Shown here piece after piece: positions 6,003 to 15,460 of a stretch of 15,460 nucleotides of DNA. The stretch covers positions 1 to 15,460 of the forward strand of contig CASEGD010000029.1 of NCBI GenBank assembly GCA_949287345.1, written 5' to 3'. The position numbers and the translations under genes are program-made. Source of the DNA: an uncultured Phascolarctobacterium sp. (GTDB taxonomy: Bacteria > Bacillota > Negativicutes > Acidaminococcales > Acidaminococcaceae). Under the pieces are notes generated by a model. That model ran no database searches, was not told the DNA's origin, and worked only from the letters and a program-made list of their open reading frames with translations. Position 1 is the stretch's first letter; every line of letters starts with the position of its first letter.

Positions 6003-6033
6003 AAACGGCAGGCTCGTGATGAACCTGCCGTTT
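6003..6033 (-). terminator. Terminator of the gatCAB operon
   Basis: AAACGGCAGG (6003-6012) and CCTGCCGTTT (6024-6033) form a 10-bp perfect stem with an 11-base loop. On the minus strand the stem is followed by TTTTT (plus-strand A-run from 6001). It lies about 33 bases beyond the stop of the DUF898-like gene. Confidence 0.75.
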
Positions 6034-6039
6034 AGTTTT

Positions 6040-6055
6040 ATCCGCCTACGCGGAT
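6040..6055. repeat. Short inverted repeat, 6-bp stem
   Basis: ATCCGC (6040-6045) and GCGGAT (6050-6055) around a 4-base loop. It is followed by GTTTTTGG on the plus strand, the wrong direction for the gene ending at 6066. Role unclear; possibly an mRNA 3'-end structure. Confidence 0.4.
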
Positions 6056-6065
6056 GTTTTTGGTT

Positions 6066-6374
6066 TTAACGTTCGTCGGCAAAGACGGTGTTGCGGGTTT
6101 CCCAGCGTTTAAACTGGCAGTAACCCCAAGGGATGTAAATGCCGAAGGTAATGGTAGTAAGCACCATAATCCACTGAAAGAAGAAGCCGAAGCCTGTTCC
6201 TTCAAAGCGCAGCTGCCTGCCGTTAACGTAGGTGTTGCTGCAAATCCAGCGCTGCTGCGCGCTGTATGCCCACGGAAAGAACAAACCGCAGGTAATAACG
6301 GTCAGCACGGTTGTCCATATGCAAAGCCACAGATAACCGAAGCCGCTGCCGTCAAATTCAAAATCGCGTTTCAT
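6066..6374 (-). CDS. Small DUF898-like membrane protein with internal duplication
   Basis: A 102-residue membrane protein made of two similar halves. Each half has an F-D/E-G-S/T-G-F-G start, an aromatic transmembrane helix with T-x-G near its end, an aromatic-P-W motif (FFPWAY, YIPWGY) and a basic stretch with R-W. This pattern resembles DUF898 (YjgN-type) proteins, which I recall as much longer, so this would be a mini version. The start ATG at 6374 follows AAGGAG closely, and the Shine-Dalgarno overlaps the gatB stop region (9 bases between the genes). It is thus the last gene of the gatCAB transcript and translation is probably coupled. Function unknown. The family call is tentative; the two-fold repeat is directly visible. 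Confidence 0.65.
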   Translation of the reverse strand: MKRDFEFDGSGFGYLWLCIWTTVLTVITCGLFFPWAYSAQQRWICSNTYVNGRQLRFEGTGFGFFFQWIMVLTTITFGIYIPWGYCQFKRWETRNTVFADER

Positions 6375-6383
6375 GTGCGCTCC

Positions 6384-7829
6384 TTACTGCATTTTTTCTT
6401 TCAGCAGTTTGTTAACCATGCCCGGGTTAGCTTTGCCGCGGGATTTTTTCATTACCTGGCCAACAAGGAATCCTATGGCTTTATCTTTGCCTGCTTTGTA
6501 GTCGGCAACGGACTGCGGGTTTTCTGCCAGCACTTCGTCAACGATAGCGGCAATGGCGCCTTCATCGCTAACCTGTTCAAGGCCAAGCTCCTTAACAAGC
6601 TGCTTCGGGGTTTTATCGCTGTTTTTCAGCATTTCGGCAAATACTTTTTTAGCAAGCTTGCTGCTCAGTACGCCGTCTTTGGTTAAAGTTACAAGTTCGC
6701 CAAGGTTTTCCGGTTTAACCGGGAACTGTTCAATGGTAATGTTTTCGGCATTAAGATATGCGGAAACATCGCCCAGCAGCCAGTTGGATACGCCTTTGTC
6801 ATCCTTGCTGTTTGCGCAGGCAGCGTCAAAATAATCTGCCATGGCTTTGGTTGCAACGATTAAGGAAGCATCGTACTTCGGCAGGCCGTGTTTTTCAACA
6901 AGGCGCTGCAAACGCTGTGCCGGCAGTTCCGGCAGTTCGCCGCGTACGCGTTCAATCCAGGCGTCGTCAATTTCAACCGGTACAAGGTCAGGTTCAGGGA
7001 AGTAACGGTAATCGTGCGCTTCTTCCTTGCTGCGCATGGAAAGAGTTACGCCGTTGGCTTCGTCCCAGGTGCGGGTTTCCTGTACTACATGGCCGCCGTC
7101 CTCAAGAATTGCTTTCTGGCGTTCAACTTCGTATTCAATGGCGCGTACCAGTGCGCGGAAAGAGTTAAGGTTTTTAATTTCGGCGCGGGTGCCGAATTCT
7201 TTGGCGCCTTCCGGCATGATGGAAATGTTGGCGTCGCAGCGCAGGCTGCCTTCCTGCATTTTGCAGTCGCAAACGTCAATGTATTCCAGAACTGCTTTCA
7301 GCTGTTCCATGTAAGCGCGTGCTTCTTCGGCGCTGCGCATATCCGGTTCGGAAACGATTTCCAGAAGCGGTACGCCGGCACGGTTGTAGTCTACGGAGGA
7401 AAAATCGGAAGTGCTGATGGTAGCGCCGCTGTGGTTCAGCTTGCCTGCGTCTTCTTCCATGTGAATGCGGGTAATGCCAAGGCGTTTGGGCACTCCGTCA
7501 ACTTCAATGTCAATATGGCCGCCGAGGCAAACCGGCTGGTCAAACTGAGAAATCTGGTAGTTTTTGGCAAGGTCGGGGTAAAAGTAGTTTTTACGGTCAA
7601 ATTTATTGAATTTCTGAATTTCGCAGCCCAGTGCAAGGCCCGTACGGATGGCAAATTCAACAACCTGTTTGTTCAGCACCGGCAGTGCGCCAGGCATGCC
7701 GAGGCACACGGGGCAAACATGGGTGTTAGGCGTGCTGCCGAACTCGGTGGAGCAGGAGCAGAAGGCTTTGGTTTTGGTTTTTAATTCGGCATGTACTTCA
7801 AGGCCGATAACTGTAATATAGTTTTTCAT
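6384..7829 (-). CDS. gatB: Asp/Glu-tRNA amidotransferase subunit B
   Basis: Subunit B (481 residues, usual length) of the GatCAB amidotransferase. It binds the misacylated tRNA, activates the glutamate or aspartate carboxyl with ATP and receives ammonia through a channel from GatA. The N-terminal signature is clear: [18 protein letters not shown], then the Cys4 zinc site (Cys24, 26, 39, 42) and [15 protein letters not shown]. The hallmark QFDQP lies near residue 94. The C-terminal YqeY-like domain ends with a [15 protein letters not shown] tail. The start overlaps the gatA stop by one base (TAATG), so translation is coupled. A small membrane protein gene follows after 9 bases. Confidence 0.97.
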   Translation of the reverse strand: MKNYITVIGLEVHAELKTKTKAFCSCSTEFGSTPNTHVCPVCLGMPGALPVLNKQVVEFAIRTGLALGCEIQKFNKFDRKNYFYPDLAKNYQISQFDQPVCLGGHIDIEVDGVPKRLGITRIHMEEDAGKLNHSGATISTSDFSSVDYNRAGVPLLEIVSEPDMRSAEEARAYMEQLKAVLEYIDVCDCKMQEGSLRCDANISIMPEGAKEFGTRAEIKNLNSFRALVRAIEYEVERQKAILEDGGHVVQETRTWDEANGVTLSMRSKEEAHDYRYFPEPDLVPVEIDDAWIERVRGELPELPAQRLQRLVEKHGLPKYDASLIVATKAMADYFDAACANSKDDKGVSNWLLGDVSAYLNAENITIEQFPVKPENLGELVTLTKDGVLSSKLAKKVFAEMLKNSDKTPKQLVKELGLEQVSDEGAIAAIVDEVLAENPQSVADYKAGKDKAIGFLVGQVMKKSRGKANPGMVNKLLKEKMQ

Positions 7830-9295
7830 TATTTGTTACCTCCCAGCGGTGCCATTGCTTTATGGAAGTCAGTAGCCTGTTCAAAGGTGTAGGCTGCGCG
7901 CAGCACAGTTTCTTCGTCCAAAACTTTGCCGATAAGCTGCATGCCGACAGGCATACCGTCTGCAAAGCCGCACGGAATGGAAATACCCGGCAGGCCTGCC
8001 ATGTTTACGGGAATGGTGGTTACGTCCAGCATGTAAATGGAAAGCGGGTCCATTTTGCCGTCAACCGGATAAGCAACAACCGGAGAAGTCGGGGTCAGCA
8101 GCACGTCGCATTTTTCAAACGCTTCGTTAAAGTCGCGGCGGATAAGGGTACGTACCTGCATTGCTTTTTTGTAGTAAGCATCGTAGTAACCGCTGCTTAA
8201 AACGTAGGTGCCAAGCATAATGCGGCGGCGTACTTCAGGACCGAAGCCTTCGGTGCGGCTCAGCCTTGTCATTTCCGGCGCGCTGGTAGCGTTGGCAGCA
8301 CGGAAGCCGTAGCGCACGCCGTCATAACGTGCCAAGTTGGCGCTTGCTTCTGCCGGAGCAATGATATAGTAAGTAATTACTGCATATTCGGTATGCGGCA
8401 GCGAAACATCAACAATTTCAGCGCCGAGTTCTTCGTATTTTTTTACGGCTTTTTCAATTTCGGCTTTAACTTTGGCGTCAACGCCTTCGCCGTAGTATTC
8501 TTTCGGCAGGCCAATGCGCAGGCCTTTAACGTCGGCGCGCAGCGCTTTGGTAAAATCGGGCACATCAACCGGCAGGGAAGTAGAATCGTGTTCGTCCTTG
8601 CCGCAGATGCAGTTCAAAACAGTTGCAGCGTCGGTAACGTCGCGGGTAATAGGCCCAATCTGGTCAAGAGAGGACGCAAACGCAACGCAGCCGTAACGGC
8701 TTACACGGCCGTAAGTCGGTTTAATGCCTACGCAGCCGTTAAAAGAAGCCGGCTGGCGGATGGAACCGCCGGTATCGGAGCCAAGGCTCCAGATTGCTTC
8801 GCCTGCGGCAATGGCAGCGGCGCTGCCGCCGGAAGAACCTCCCGGCACACGTTCAAGGTTCCACGGATTGTAGGTTTTATGGAAGTAAGAGCTTTCGGTG
8901 GTAGAGCCCATTGCAAATTCGTCCATATTGGTTTTGCCGGTAAAAATGGCGTCATCCGCACGCAGTTTGCTGATAACGTGCGCGTCATAAATAGGCACAA
9001 CATTGGCCAGCATTTTGCTGGAGCAGGTGGTTAAAAGGCCTTTTGTGCAGATATTGTCTTTAATAGCACCGGGAATGCCTGCCAGCGGAGCGATTTCTTC
9101 GCCTGCGGCAATTTTGGCATCAACTTTGGCAGCCTGTGCCAGTGCGTTTTCTTTATCTAAAGTTACATAAGCCTGTACTTTGTCTTCAACTTCGTCAATG
9201 CGGCTGTATACGTTTTCGGTAAGCTCCACGGAGCTGATTTCTTTTTTTACCAGCTTGTCATGCAGTTCGTGGGCTGTTAATTTATATAAATCCAC
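7829..9295 (-). CDS. gatA: Asp/Glu-tRNA amidotransferase subunit A
   Basis: Subunit A (488 residues) is the glutaminase/amidase that releases ammonia from glutamine for GatB. The amidase-signature catalytic triad is complete: Lys79 (GAIKDN), the cis-Ser154 in PGGSSGGS and nucleophile Ser178 in [10 protein letters not shown]. These are the same numbers as in the well-studied Staphylococcus aureus GatA. The ATG at 9295 follows GGAGGA. gatC ends 17 bases upstream and gatB begins at the overlapping TAATG, so C, A and B form one operon. The presence of GatCAB implies that this organism makes Gln-tRNA(Gln), Asn-tRNA(Asn) or both by transamidation. Confidence 0.98.
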   Translation of the reverse strand: MDLYKLTAHELHDKLVKKEISSVELTENVYSRIDEVEDKVQAYVTLDKENALAQAAKVDAKIAAGEEIAPLAGIPGAIKDNICTKGLLTTCSSKMLANVVPIYDAHVISKLRADDAIFTGKTNMDEFAMGSTTESSYFHKTYNPWNLERVPGGSSGGSAAAIAAGEAIWSLGSDTGGSIRQPASFNGCVGIKPTYGRVSRYGCVAFASSLDQIGPITRDVTDAATVLNCICGKDEHDSTSLPVDVPDFTKALRADVKGLRIGLPKEYYGEGVDAKVKAEIEKAVKKYEELGAEIVDVSLPHTEYAVITYYIIAPAEASANLARYDGVRYGFRAANATSAPEMTRLSRTEGFGPEVRRRIMLGTYVLSSGYYDAYYKKAMQVRTLIRRDFNEAFEKCDVLLTPTSPVVAYPVDGKMDPLSIYMLDVTTIPVNMAGLPGISIPCGFADGMPVGMQLIGKVLDEETVLRAAYTFEQATDFHKAMAPLGGNK

Positions 9296-9312
9296 AGTTG
9301 TTCCTCCTTCTG

Positions 9313-9600
9313 TTATTCGATTACGCGCGGTACTTTAAAGCCGTCGTTGTATACGGCAGGCGCGTTTTTCAGCGCGTCCTCGTGGGATACGCCCGGTTTT
9401 ACAACATCCTCGCGGAATGCGTTGCTTATCGGCAGTACGTACGGGGTCGGCTCAATGCCTTCCGTATCAATCTTTTCCAGAATATCGGCATAATTGAGGA
9501 TTTGGTTAAACTGTTCGGTAAATTTTTCCATTTCGCTTTCCGGAATCGTTAAACGGGAAAGCCCGGCGATGTGTTCAACATCTTTTACTGTTACCTTCAT
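9313..9600 (-). CDS. gatC: Asp/Glu-tRNA amidotransferase subunit C
   Basis: Subunit C (95 residues, usual length) is the small strap that holds GatA and GatB together. The N-terminus [17 protein letters not shown] and the central [21 protein letters not shown] helix region are typical. So is the [17 protein letters not shown] stretch, and the protein ends GFKVPRVIE. The start follows AGGAGG by about 10 bases. It is the first gene of the operon. An extended -10 promoter at 9649-9657 and the terminator of the preceding transcript at 9738-9761 isolate it from the pcrA-ligA unit. Confidence 0.96.
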   Translation of the reverse strand: MKVTVKDVEHIAGLSRLTIPESEMEKFTEQFNQILNYADILEKIDTEGIEPTPYVLPISNAFREDVVKPGVSHEDALKNAPAVYNDGFKVPRVIE

Positions 9601-9648
9601 TAGTACGCCTCCTAAAAATTTATGTAAGTTTAATAAATAACCTGTTCT

Positions 9649-9657
9649 ATTATATCA
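9649..9657 (-). promoter_or_regulatory. Extended -10 promoter of gatCAB
   Basis: On the minus strand TGATATAAT gives a perfect TATAAT with the extended TG. The -35 region is poor. It lies about 50 bases upstream of the gatC start, after the terminator of the upstream operon. Confidence 0.55.
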
Positions 9658-9737
9658 CACCGGCGCGGCGTTTTGCACTATTTTGGTAAGCATGTGCTAA
9701 ACTAATTTGCAAAAATTTTACGCGCCAAAACAAAACC

Positions 9738-9761
9738 GCCCCTGCGGATAAAGGCAGAGGC
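9738..9761 (-). terminator. Terminator of the pcrA-ligA operon
   Basis: On the minus strand GCCTCTGC, an 8-base loop and GCAGGGGC form an 8-bp stem with one G-U pair, followed by GGTTTTGTTTT. It lies 10 bases after the stop of the exported-protein gene. Confidence 0.6.
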
Positions 9762-9771
9762 AGCTTAAATT

Positions 9772-10461
9772 TTAATCAAACGAAGTCAAAAAGTTTTCCA
9801 TGCAGTCTTCCACGCCGCGTTTAACGGCTTTGGCATGGCTGGGTTCGCCGATGCGCCAGAAATTGATGGAGCTGGAAGAACCGATGCCTTCGATGTTCTG
9901 GTTGTACAAAAAGCTTTCGTTGTTTACGTCAACGCATTTCAGTTTCATCGTTACCACAGCGCTGTAAGTCTGCGAGCCGACAACAACCATAAAACCGGTT
10001 TCGTTTTCGCGCACCGGCAGCAGGCTGATGAAGATAACCCTGTCCGCATCGCAGGCCTTGCCCACAGCGACGAGTTCTTCCAAGGTCGGGGCTTCGCCGT
10101 TTTCAAACGGGTGCGCCAGCATGGCTTTTTGCACCGCGTTGCTGCCTGCAATTTTGGTGGGGCTTTTCTTTTTGCCGGGGTATTTTTTCTGCAGCGTTTC
10201 CTTAACGGCGTTTACAGCCATCTCGCGGCTGCGGCCTTCAAGGCCGGATACATCGACATACGGCAAAACCGCCACGGTGTAATCTTCCTTGCACTCGGTC
10301 AGTTCAAGGCCGGTTTTGGTAAAATGCGTTTCGCCGGTGTCGGCCACGCCTTTGTCGATAGCGTCGATGCTGCTTACTTCCTTTTCCGCCGCAAGTGTGC
10401 TGCCGCTAACGCAGAACACCGCCAGCATTACCGCTGCCAAAATTTTGCAAAAGTTTTTCAT
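9772..10461 (-). CDS. Exported protein of unknown function
   Basis: A 229-residue protein with a clear signal peptide (basic MKNFCK, hydrophobic core, likely cut after STLAA near residue 25). The cysteine at 17 is not in a lipobox, so it is probably periplasmic rather than a lipoprotein. The body has an alternating beta/alpha look. It includes YTVAVLPYVDVSG, LEELVAVGKACDADRVIFISLLPV and a beta-rich stretch with VVVGSQTYSAVVTMKLKCVDV, loosely recalling CsgG- or TolB-N-like folds. I do not recognise a family. It starts 12 bases after the ligA stop and is third in pcrA-ligA-x, the position held by the lipoprotein gene camS in Staphylococcus. I see no sequence likeness to CamS. A terminator follows. 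Confidence 0.75.
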   Translation of the reverse strand: MKNFCKILAAVMLAVFCVSGSTLAAEKEVSSIDAIDKGVADTGETHFTKTGLELTECKEDYTVAVLPYVDVSGLEGRSREMAVNAVKETLQKKYPGKKKSPTKIAGSNAVQKAMLAHPFENGEAPTLEELVAVGKACDADRVIFISLLPVRENETGFMVVVGSQTYSAVVTMKLKCVDVNNESFLYNQNIEGIGSSSSINFWRIGEPSHAKAVKRGVEDCMENFLTSFD

Positions 10462-10473
10462 GTAGCACCTTCC

Positions 10474-12567
<2,094 letters not shown>

Positions 12568-14784
12568 TTACAACTTTTTCAGTACGGCGTACTTCGTCAG
12601 CAGGCTGCGCACACCGGCACCGGCAAAGGCAACCTTAACCTCCTGCCCGTCGTCCGTGTCCTTAACGCTTACAACCATGCCGCTGCCCCATTTGCTGTGG
12701 CTTACGCGGTCGCCCGTTTTAAAGCGGTCGCTCGTCCCGGCTCCGGCCGGATATTTGCCCACCGGCATAAAGCTGCGCGGGTTAAAATTGCTGCTCCAGT
12801 TGCTGCGCTTTTCAGTTGCCTGTTTAAAATTCTCCAGCGCCGTCGGGCGCGACTGGCGTTTAACGGTTTTAACCAGCTTCGCCGGAATCTCCTGCAAAAA
12901 GCGGGACGGAGGGTAAGATACCGTGTTGCCGTAAATCGTGCGCATTTTGGCACTGCTTAAAAACAGCTTCTCCTTGGCGCGCGTAATGCCAACGTAGCAC
13001 AGGCGGCGTTCTTCTTCCACCTCGTTTTCGTCCATCAGCGTGCGCGCGTGCGGGAAAAGCCCTTCTTCCATACCCGCAAGGAATACTACCGGGAATTCCA
13101 GCCCCTTGGAGGAATGCAGCGTCATTAAGGTAATGGCGTCCTCGCCCAGTTCCGCGTCGTCGATATCGGATACCAGCGCCACATGTGCAAGGAAGTTTTC
13201 CAGATTGTTTTCTTCATCGCCGTCCGCAAATTCCTGCGCTACGGAAATCAGCTCGTGCAGGTTGTCGATGCGGCTCTGCGCCTGCGGCGTGCGCTCGTTA
13301 TCCAGTTCTTCAAGGTAGCCGGTGTCGGTCAAAACGCGGTTGATAACGTCCTCTACCGGCGCTTCATTGGCAAGGTTCATCAGTTCAAAAATAGTGCCTG
13401 CCAAATCGTCCAGCTTCGTTACAAAACGGTTGCCCAGCCCTTCAATCTGCGCGGCGTTGCTTACCGCTTCAAACAGGCCGATGTTATTGGCATTGGCAAA
13501 ATCCTGTATCTTCGCCAGCGTTGCGTCGCCGATGCCGCGCTTGGGCACATTGATAATGCGCAACAGGCTCAGCGAATCCGCCGGGTTAAAAATTACGCGC
13601 AGGTAAGCGATGATGTCCTTAATTTCCTTGCGCTCGTAAAATTTCAAGCCGCCGACCATGTTATAGCTGATGCCGCTTTTAATCAGCATTTCTTCAAAAA
13701 TACGCGACTGTGTGTTGGTGCGGTACAGCACCGCCATATCGCCCAGCTTTTTATTTTCGGTGCGCTGCAAATTTTGCAGCTGCTCAATTACAAAACGTGC
13801 TTCGTCGCGCTCGTCCGCCGCCTGAAAATAAATAATGTCCGCGCCGCTTTTGTTGTCCGTCCACAAATTTTTCGGCTTGCGGCCGGTGTTATTTTCAATT
13901 ACCGCGTTGGCAGCGTCCAGAATAATCTGCGTGCTGCGGTAGTTCTGTTCCAGCTTGATAACCTTCGCGTCGGGGTAATCCTTTTCAAAGTCCAGAATGT
14001 TCTGGATATCCGCGCCGCGCCAGCCGTAAATGCTCTGGTCCGCGTCGCCCACCACGCAGATGTTGCGGTGTTTTGCCGCCAAAAGCTTTGTTAAAAGGTA
14101 CTGCGCGTGGTTCGTGTCCTGATACTCGTCCACTAAAAGATAATCAAAGCGCTCCTGGTATTTTTCGCGCACCTCTTTGTTTTCCTGCAATAATCTGATG
14201 GAAAGCAGCAGAAGGTCGTCAAAATCCAATGCGTTGTTTAATTGCAGCTTTTCCTGATAACGTGCGTAAATGTCCGCTACCTTCTGCTCGTAAAAATCGC
14301 CCGCCTCGCGTGCAAACGCCGCCGCGTCCTGCAAAGCGTTTTTGGCATTGCTGATGCGCGCCAAAATGCCCGAAGGCTGGAAGCGTTTATCGTCAAGGTT
14401 CATTTCCTTTAAAACCTGTTTAATCAGATTCTGGCTGTCGGCGGTATCGTAAATCGCAAAATTGCCGCCGTAACCCGGCAGCTTGTCAATCTCCATCCGC
14501 AAAAAGCGCGCACAAAAAGCGTGGAAGGTAAACAGCCACACGTCCCTGGCAGCAGCGCCGCTCATGTTGTTCACGCGCTCGCGCATCTCTGCCGCCGCCT
14601 TGTTGGTAAAGGTAATTGCCAGAATGCGGTACGGGCGCACGCCCTTTTGCAAAAGGTTGGCCACGCGGCAGGTAAGCACCTTGGTTTTGCCGCTGCCCGC
14701 GCCTGCCATAATCAGCATCGGCCCTTCGGTATTTAATACGGCCTCCGCCTGCTGCGGATTAAGCCCATAAGTACAATCAGTCAT
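12568..14784 (-). CDS. pcrA: ATP-dependent DNA helicase PcrA/UvrD
   Basis: A superfamily 1 helicase (738 residues) that moves 3' to 5', in nucleotide excision repair, plasmid replication and removal of RecA. The Q-motif (GLNPQQAEAV) and Walker A AGAGSGKT (27-34) are followed by Walker B VDEYQDTN, motif III GDADQSIYGWRGA, motif IV EQNYRST, motif V TLHSSKGLEFPVVF and motif VI RRLCYVGITRAKEKL. The C-terminal stretch (TGDRVSHSKWGSGMVVSV) is the small Tudor-like RNA polymerase-binding domain typical of PcrA. The start at 14784 follows GGAGGA. First gene of the operon with ligA and the exported protein. Pairing of pcrA with ligA is common in Firmicutes. Confidence 0.97.
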   Translation of the reverse strand: MTDCTYGLNPQQAEAVLNTEGPMLIMAGAGSGKTKVLTCRVANLLQKGVRPYRILAITFTNKAAAEMRERVNNMSGAAARDVWLFTFHAFCARFLRMEIDKLPGYGGNFAIYDTADSQNLIKQVLKEMNLDDKRFQPSGILARISNAKNALQDAAAFAREAGDFYEQKVADIYARYQEKLQLNNALDFDDLLLLSIRLLQENKEVREKYQERFDYLLVDEYQDTNHAQYLLTKLLAAKHRNICVVGDADQSIYGWRGADIQNILDFEKDYPDAKVIKLEQNYRSTQIILDAANAVIENNTGRKPKNLWTDNKSGADIIYFQAADERDEARFVIEQLQNLQRTENKKLGDMAVLYRTNTQSRIFEEMLIKSGISYNMVGGLKFYERKEIKDIIAYLRVIFNPADSLSLLRIINVPKRGIGDATLAKIQDFANANNIGLFEAVSNAAQIEGLGNRFVTKLDDLAGTIFELMNLANEAPVEDVINRVLTDTGYLEELDNERTPQAQSRIDNLHELISVAQEFADGDEENNLENFLAHVALVSDIDDAELGEDAITLMTLHSSKGLEFPVVFLAGMEEGLFPHARTLMDENEVEEERRLCYVGITRAKEKLFLSSAKMRTIYGNTVSYPPSRFLQEIPAKLVKTVKRQSRPTALENFKQATEKRSNWSSNFNPRSFMPVGKYPAGAGTSDRFKTGDRVSHSKWGSGMVVSVKDTDDGQEVKVAFAGAGVRSLLTKYAVLKKL

Positions 14785-14841
14785 TCGTTCCTCCGTAAAA
14801 ACTCATCTATCTAAAATATTCATCAGCGTAACTTTATTATT

Positions 14842-14871
14842 ATTCTATCAAAGGACTGTTTTTCCTGCCAG
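14842..14871 (-). promoter_or_regulatory. Promoter of the pcrA operon
   Basis: On the minus strand TAGAAT (14842-14847) with an extended TG at 14849-14850, and CTGGCA (14866-14871) 18 bases away. It lies about 57 bases before the pcrA start and close to the divergent operator cluster at 14904-14993. Confidence 0.45.
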
Positions 14872-14900
14872 CATCCCGATAAAATTCCGCCGCAAATTTT

Positions 14901-15002
14901 GTAAGTTATAACTGATAATATTGTTTATTTTTGGCGTTTTATCAGTTATAACTGATAAAATTTTAAATTCTGCATTGTTTATCAGTTATAACTGTGATAA
15001 AC
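14901..15002. promoter_or_regulatory. Three palindromic operator-like sites at 40-bp spacing
   Basis: The palindromic core AGTTATAACT occurs at 14904-14913, 14944-14953 and 14984-14993, exactly 40 bp apart. The middle copy is best: ATCAGTTATAACTGAT (14941-14956) is a perfect 16-bp palindrome, and with flanks reads TTTATC ... GATAAA. Copy 1 has a degenerate left side; copy 3 has two extra bases in its right half. Copy 3 overlaps the predicted promoter of the downstream ATPase gene. Sequence between copies is not conserved, so this is a set of binding sites rather than a tandem repeat. Confidence 0.8.
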
Positions 15003-15008
15003 TATACT
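14979..15008 (+). promoter_or_regulatory. Promoter of the ATPase gene
   Basis: TATACT (15003-15008) with a modest -35 TTATCA (14979-14984, 18-base spacer). The -35 and most of the spacer lie inside the third palindrome, so a bound protein would block RNA polymerase. Confidence 0.5.
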
Positions 15009-15034
15009 TAACCACCTGTAAGGAGGTAAGTAAT

Positions 15035-15460
15035 ATGATAAAACGTGAAGCCTATATGCGCCGCATACGCCCGTTTATCGGCAGCGAGCTTATAAAAGTA
15101 ATAACCGGTATCCGCCGCTGCGGCAAATCCGTTATGCTGGAACTTATAAAAGATGAAATAAAAACCGGCGGCGTGCCGCAAACAAACATTATCTCCATCA
15201 ATTTTGAAGATATGCGTTATGCCCATTTATTGAACGCACAGGCACTGCACGATGAAATCCTGAAACGTGTGCAAAACATCAGCGGCAAAGTGTATTTGTT
15301 TTTTGACGAAATTCAGGAAGTGGAAAATTGGGAAAAATGTATCAATTCCTTCCGCGTGGAATTTGACTGCGATATTTATATCACCGGCTCCAACGCCAAA
15401 CTGCTTTCCGGCGAGCTGGCAACCAATCTTGGCGGGCGTTATGTGGAATTTGTTATTTAT
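15035..15460 (+). CDS. AAA_14/DUF4143-type ATPase, 5' part
   Basis: The first 142 codons of a gene that runs off the window. ATG 15035 follows a consensus AAGGAGGT (15020-15027). The protein opens MIKREAYMRRIRPFIGSELI and carries a P-loop with GIRRCGKS (residues 25-32). Next come SINFEDMRY (54-62), the Walker B YLFFDEIQEVENWE (87-100) and the sensor-like ITGSNAKLLSGELATNLGGRY (116-136, with TGSN and GGR). This order is that of AAA_14 ATPases, usually followed by a DUF4143 C-terminal domain (outside the window). They are common, often multicopy, in gut anaerobes and their job is unknown; roles near toxin-antitoxin or defence have been suggested. It is divergent from pcrA and sits behind the operator cluster at 14901-15002. 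Confidence 0.88.
   Translation, partial: MIKREAYMRRIRPFIGSELIKVITGIRRCGKSVMLELIKDEIKTGGVPQTNIISINFEDMRYAHLLNAQALHDEILKRVQNISGKVYLFFDEIQEVENWEKCINSFRVEFDCDIYITGSNAKLLSGELATNLGGRYVEFVIY

Noticed and set aside
6888..7784. 298-codon plus-strand frame opposite gatB
   Set aside because: Shadow of gatB produced by its codon bias; the composition (rich in Phe, Val, Ala, Asn) is typical of antisense translation.
13183..14094. 303-codon plus-strand frame opposite pcrA
   Set aside because: Shadow of pcrA; the opposite strand codes for all helicase motifs.
14901..15002. CRISPR-like array
   Set aside because: The repeats are short palindromes with a fixed period, the flanks are not spacer-like and no cas genes are visible. 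Operators fit better.
15008..15226. 72-codon minus-strand frame at the right end
   Set aside because: It is the shadow of the P-loop ATPase that starts at 15035 on the plus strand.

Overview
The window looks like chromosome from a diderm Firmicute (Negativicutes), possibly an Acidaminococcaceae such as Phascolarctobacterium; the genus is a guess from style. Two things support this. There is an autotransporter with a C-terminal outer-membrane barrel, so the cell has an outer membrane. There is also a Firmicute-type block pcrA-ligA-(exported protein)-gatC-gatA-gatB, which resembles the order known in Staphylococcus and Bacillus. Good Shine-Dalgarno sites precede nearly every gene.

Layout. Bases 1-815 hold no convincing gene but contain at least five stem-loops. 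Bases 816-1098 form a compact locus with a 29-residue membrane peptide, a perfect bidirectional terminator and a convergent antisense promoter, organised like a type I toxin-antitoxin (par/fst) locus. A predicted autotransporter follows on the plus strand (1307-3346), with a leader hairpin that contains its ribosome binding site. Bases 3413-3720 hold a second small-peptide/antisense-RNA locus, this time with a recognisable holin-like (TxpA/Hol_Tox type) peptide. Most of the rest lies on the minus strand: an M20 metallopeptidase that appears to lack an internal segment including a metal ligand (3759-4904), a Fic-domain protein with an N-terminal DNA-binding-like helix-turn-helix (4996-5883), then the operon gatC-gatA-gatB-DUF898-like (9600 down to 6066) and the operon pcrA-ligA-exported protein (14784 down to 9772). 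At the right edge an AAA_14/DUF4143-type ATPase starts divergently (15035 onward, cut by the window end) behind three palindromic operator-like sites spaced exactly 40 bp apart.

How the genes work together. GatCAB converts misacylated Glu-tRNA(Gln) and/or Asp-tRNA(Asn). PcrA and LigA serve DNA repair and replication and are almost contiguous. The accessory part is the left third: two candidate RNA-regulated toxin loci bracket a surface-protein gene. The most interesting signals are the par-like locus at 816-1098, the 40-bp-phased operators upstream of the ATPase, the internally deleted M20 peptidase and the hairpin-rich gene-free left end. Promoters, RNA ends and regulatory structures were read by eye and are predictions.
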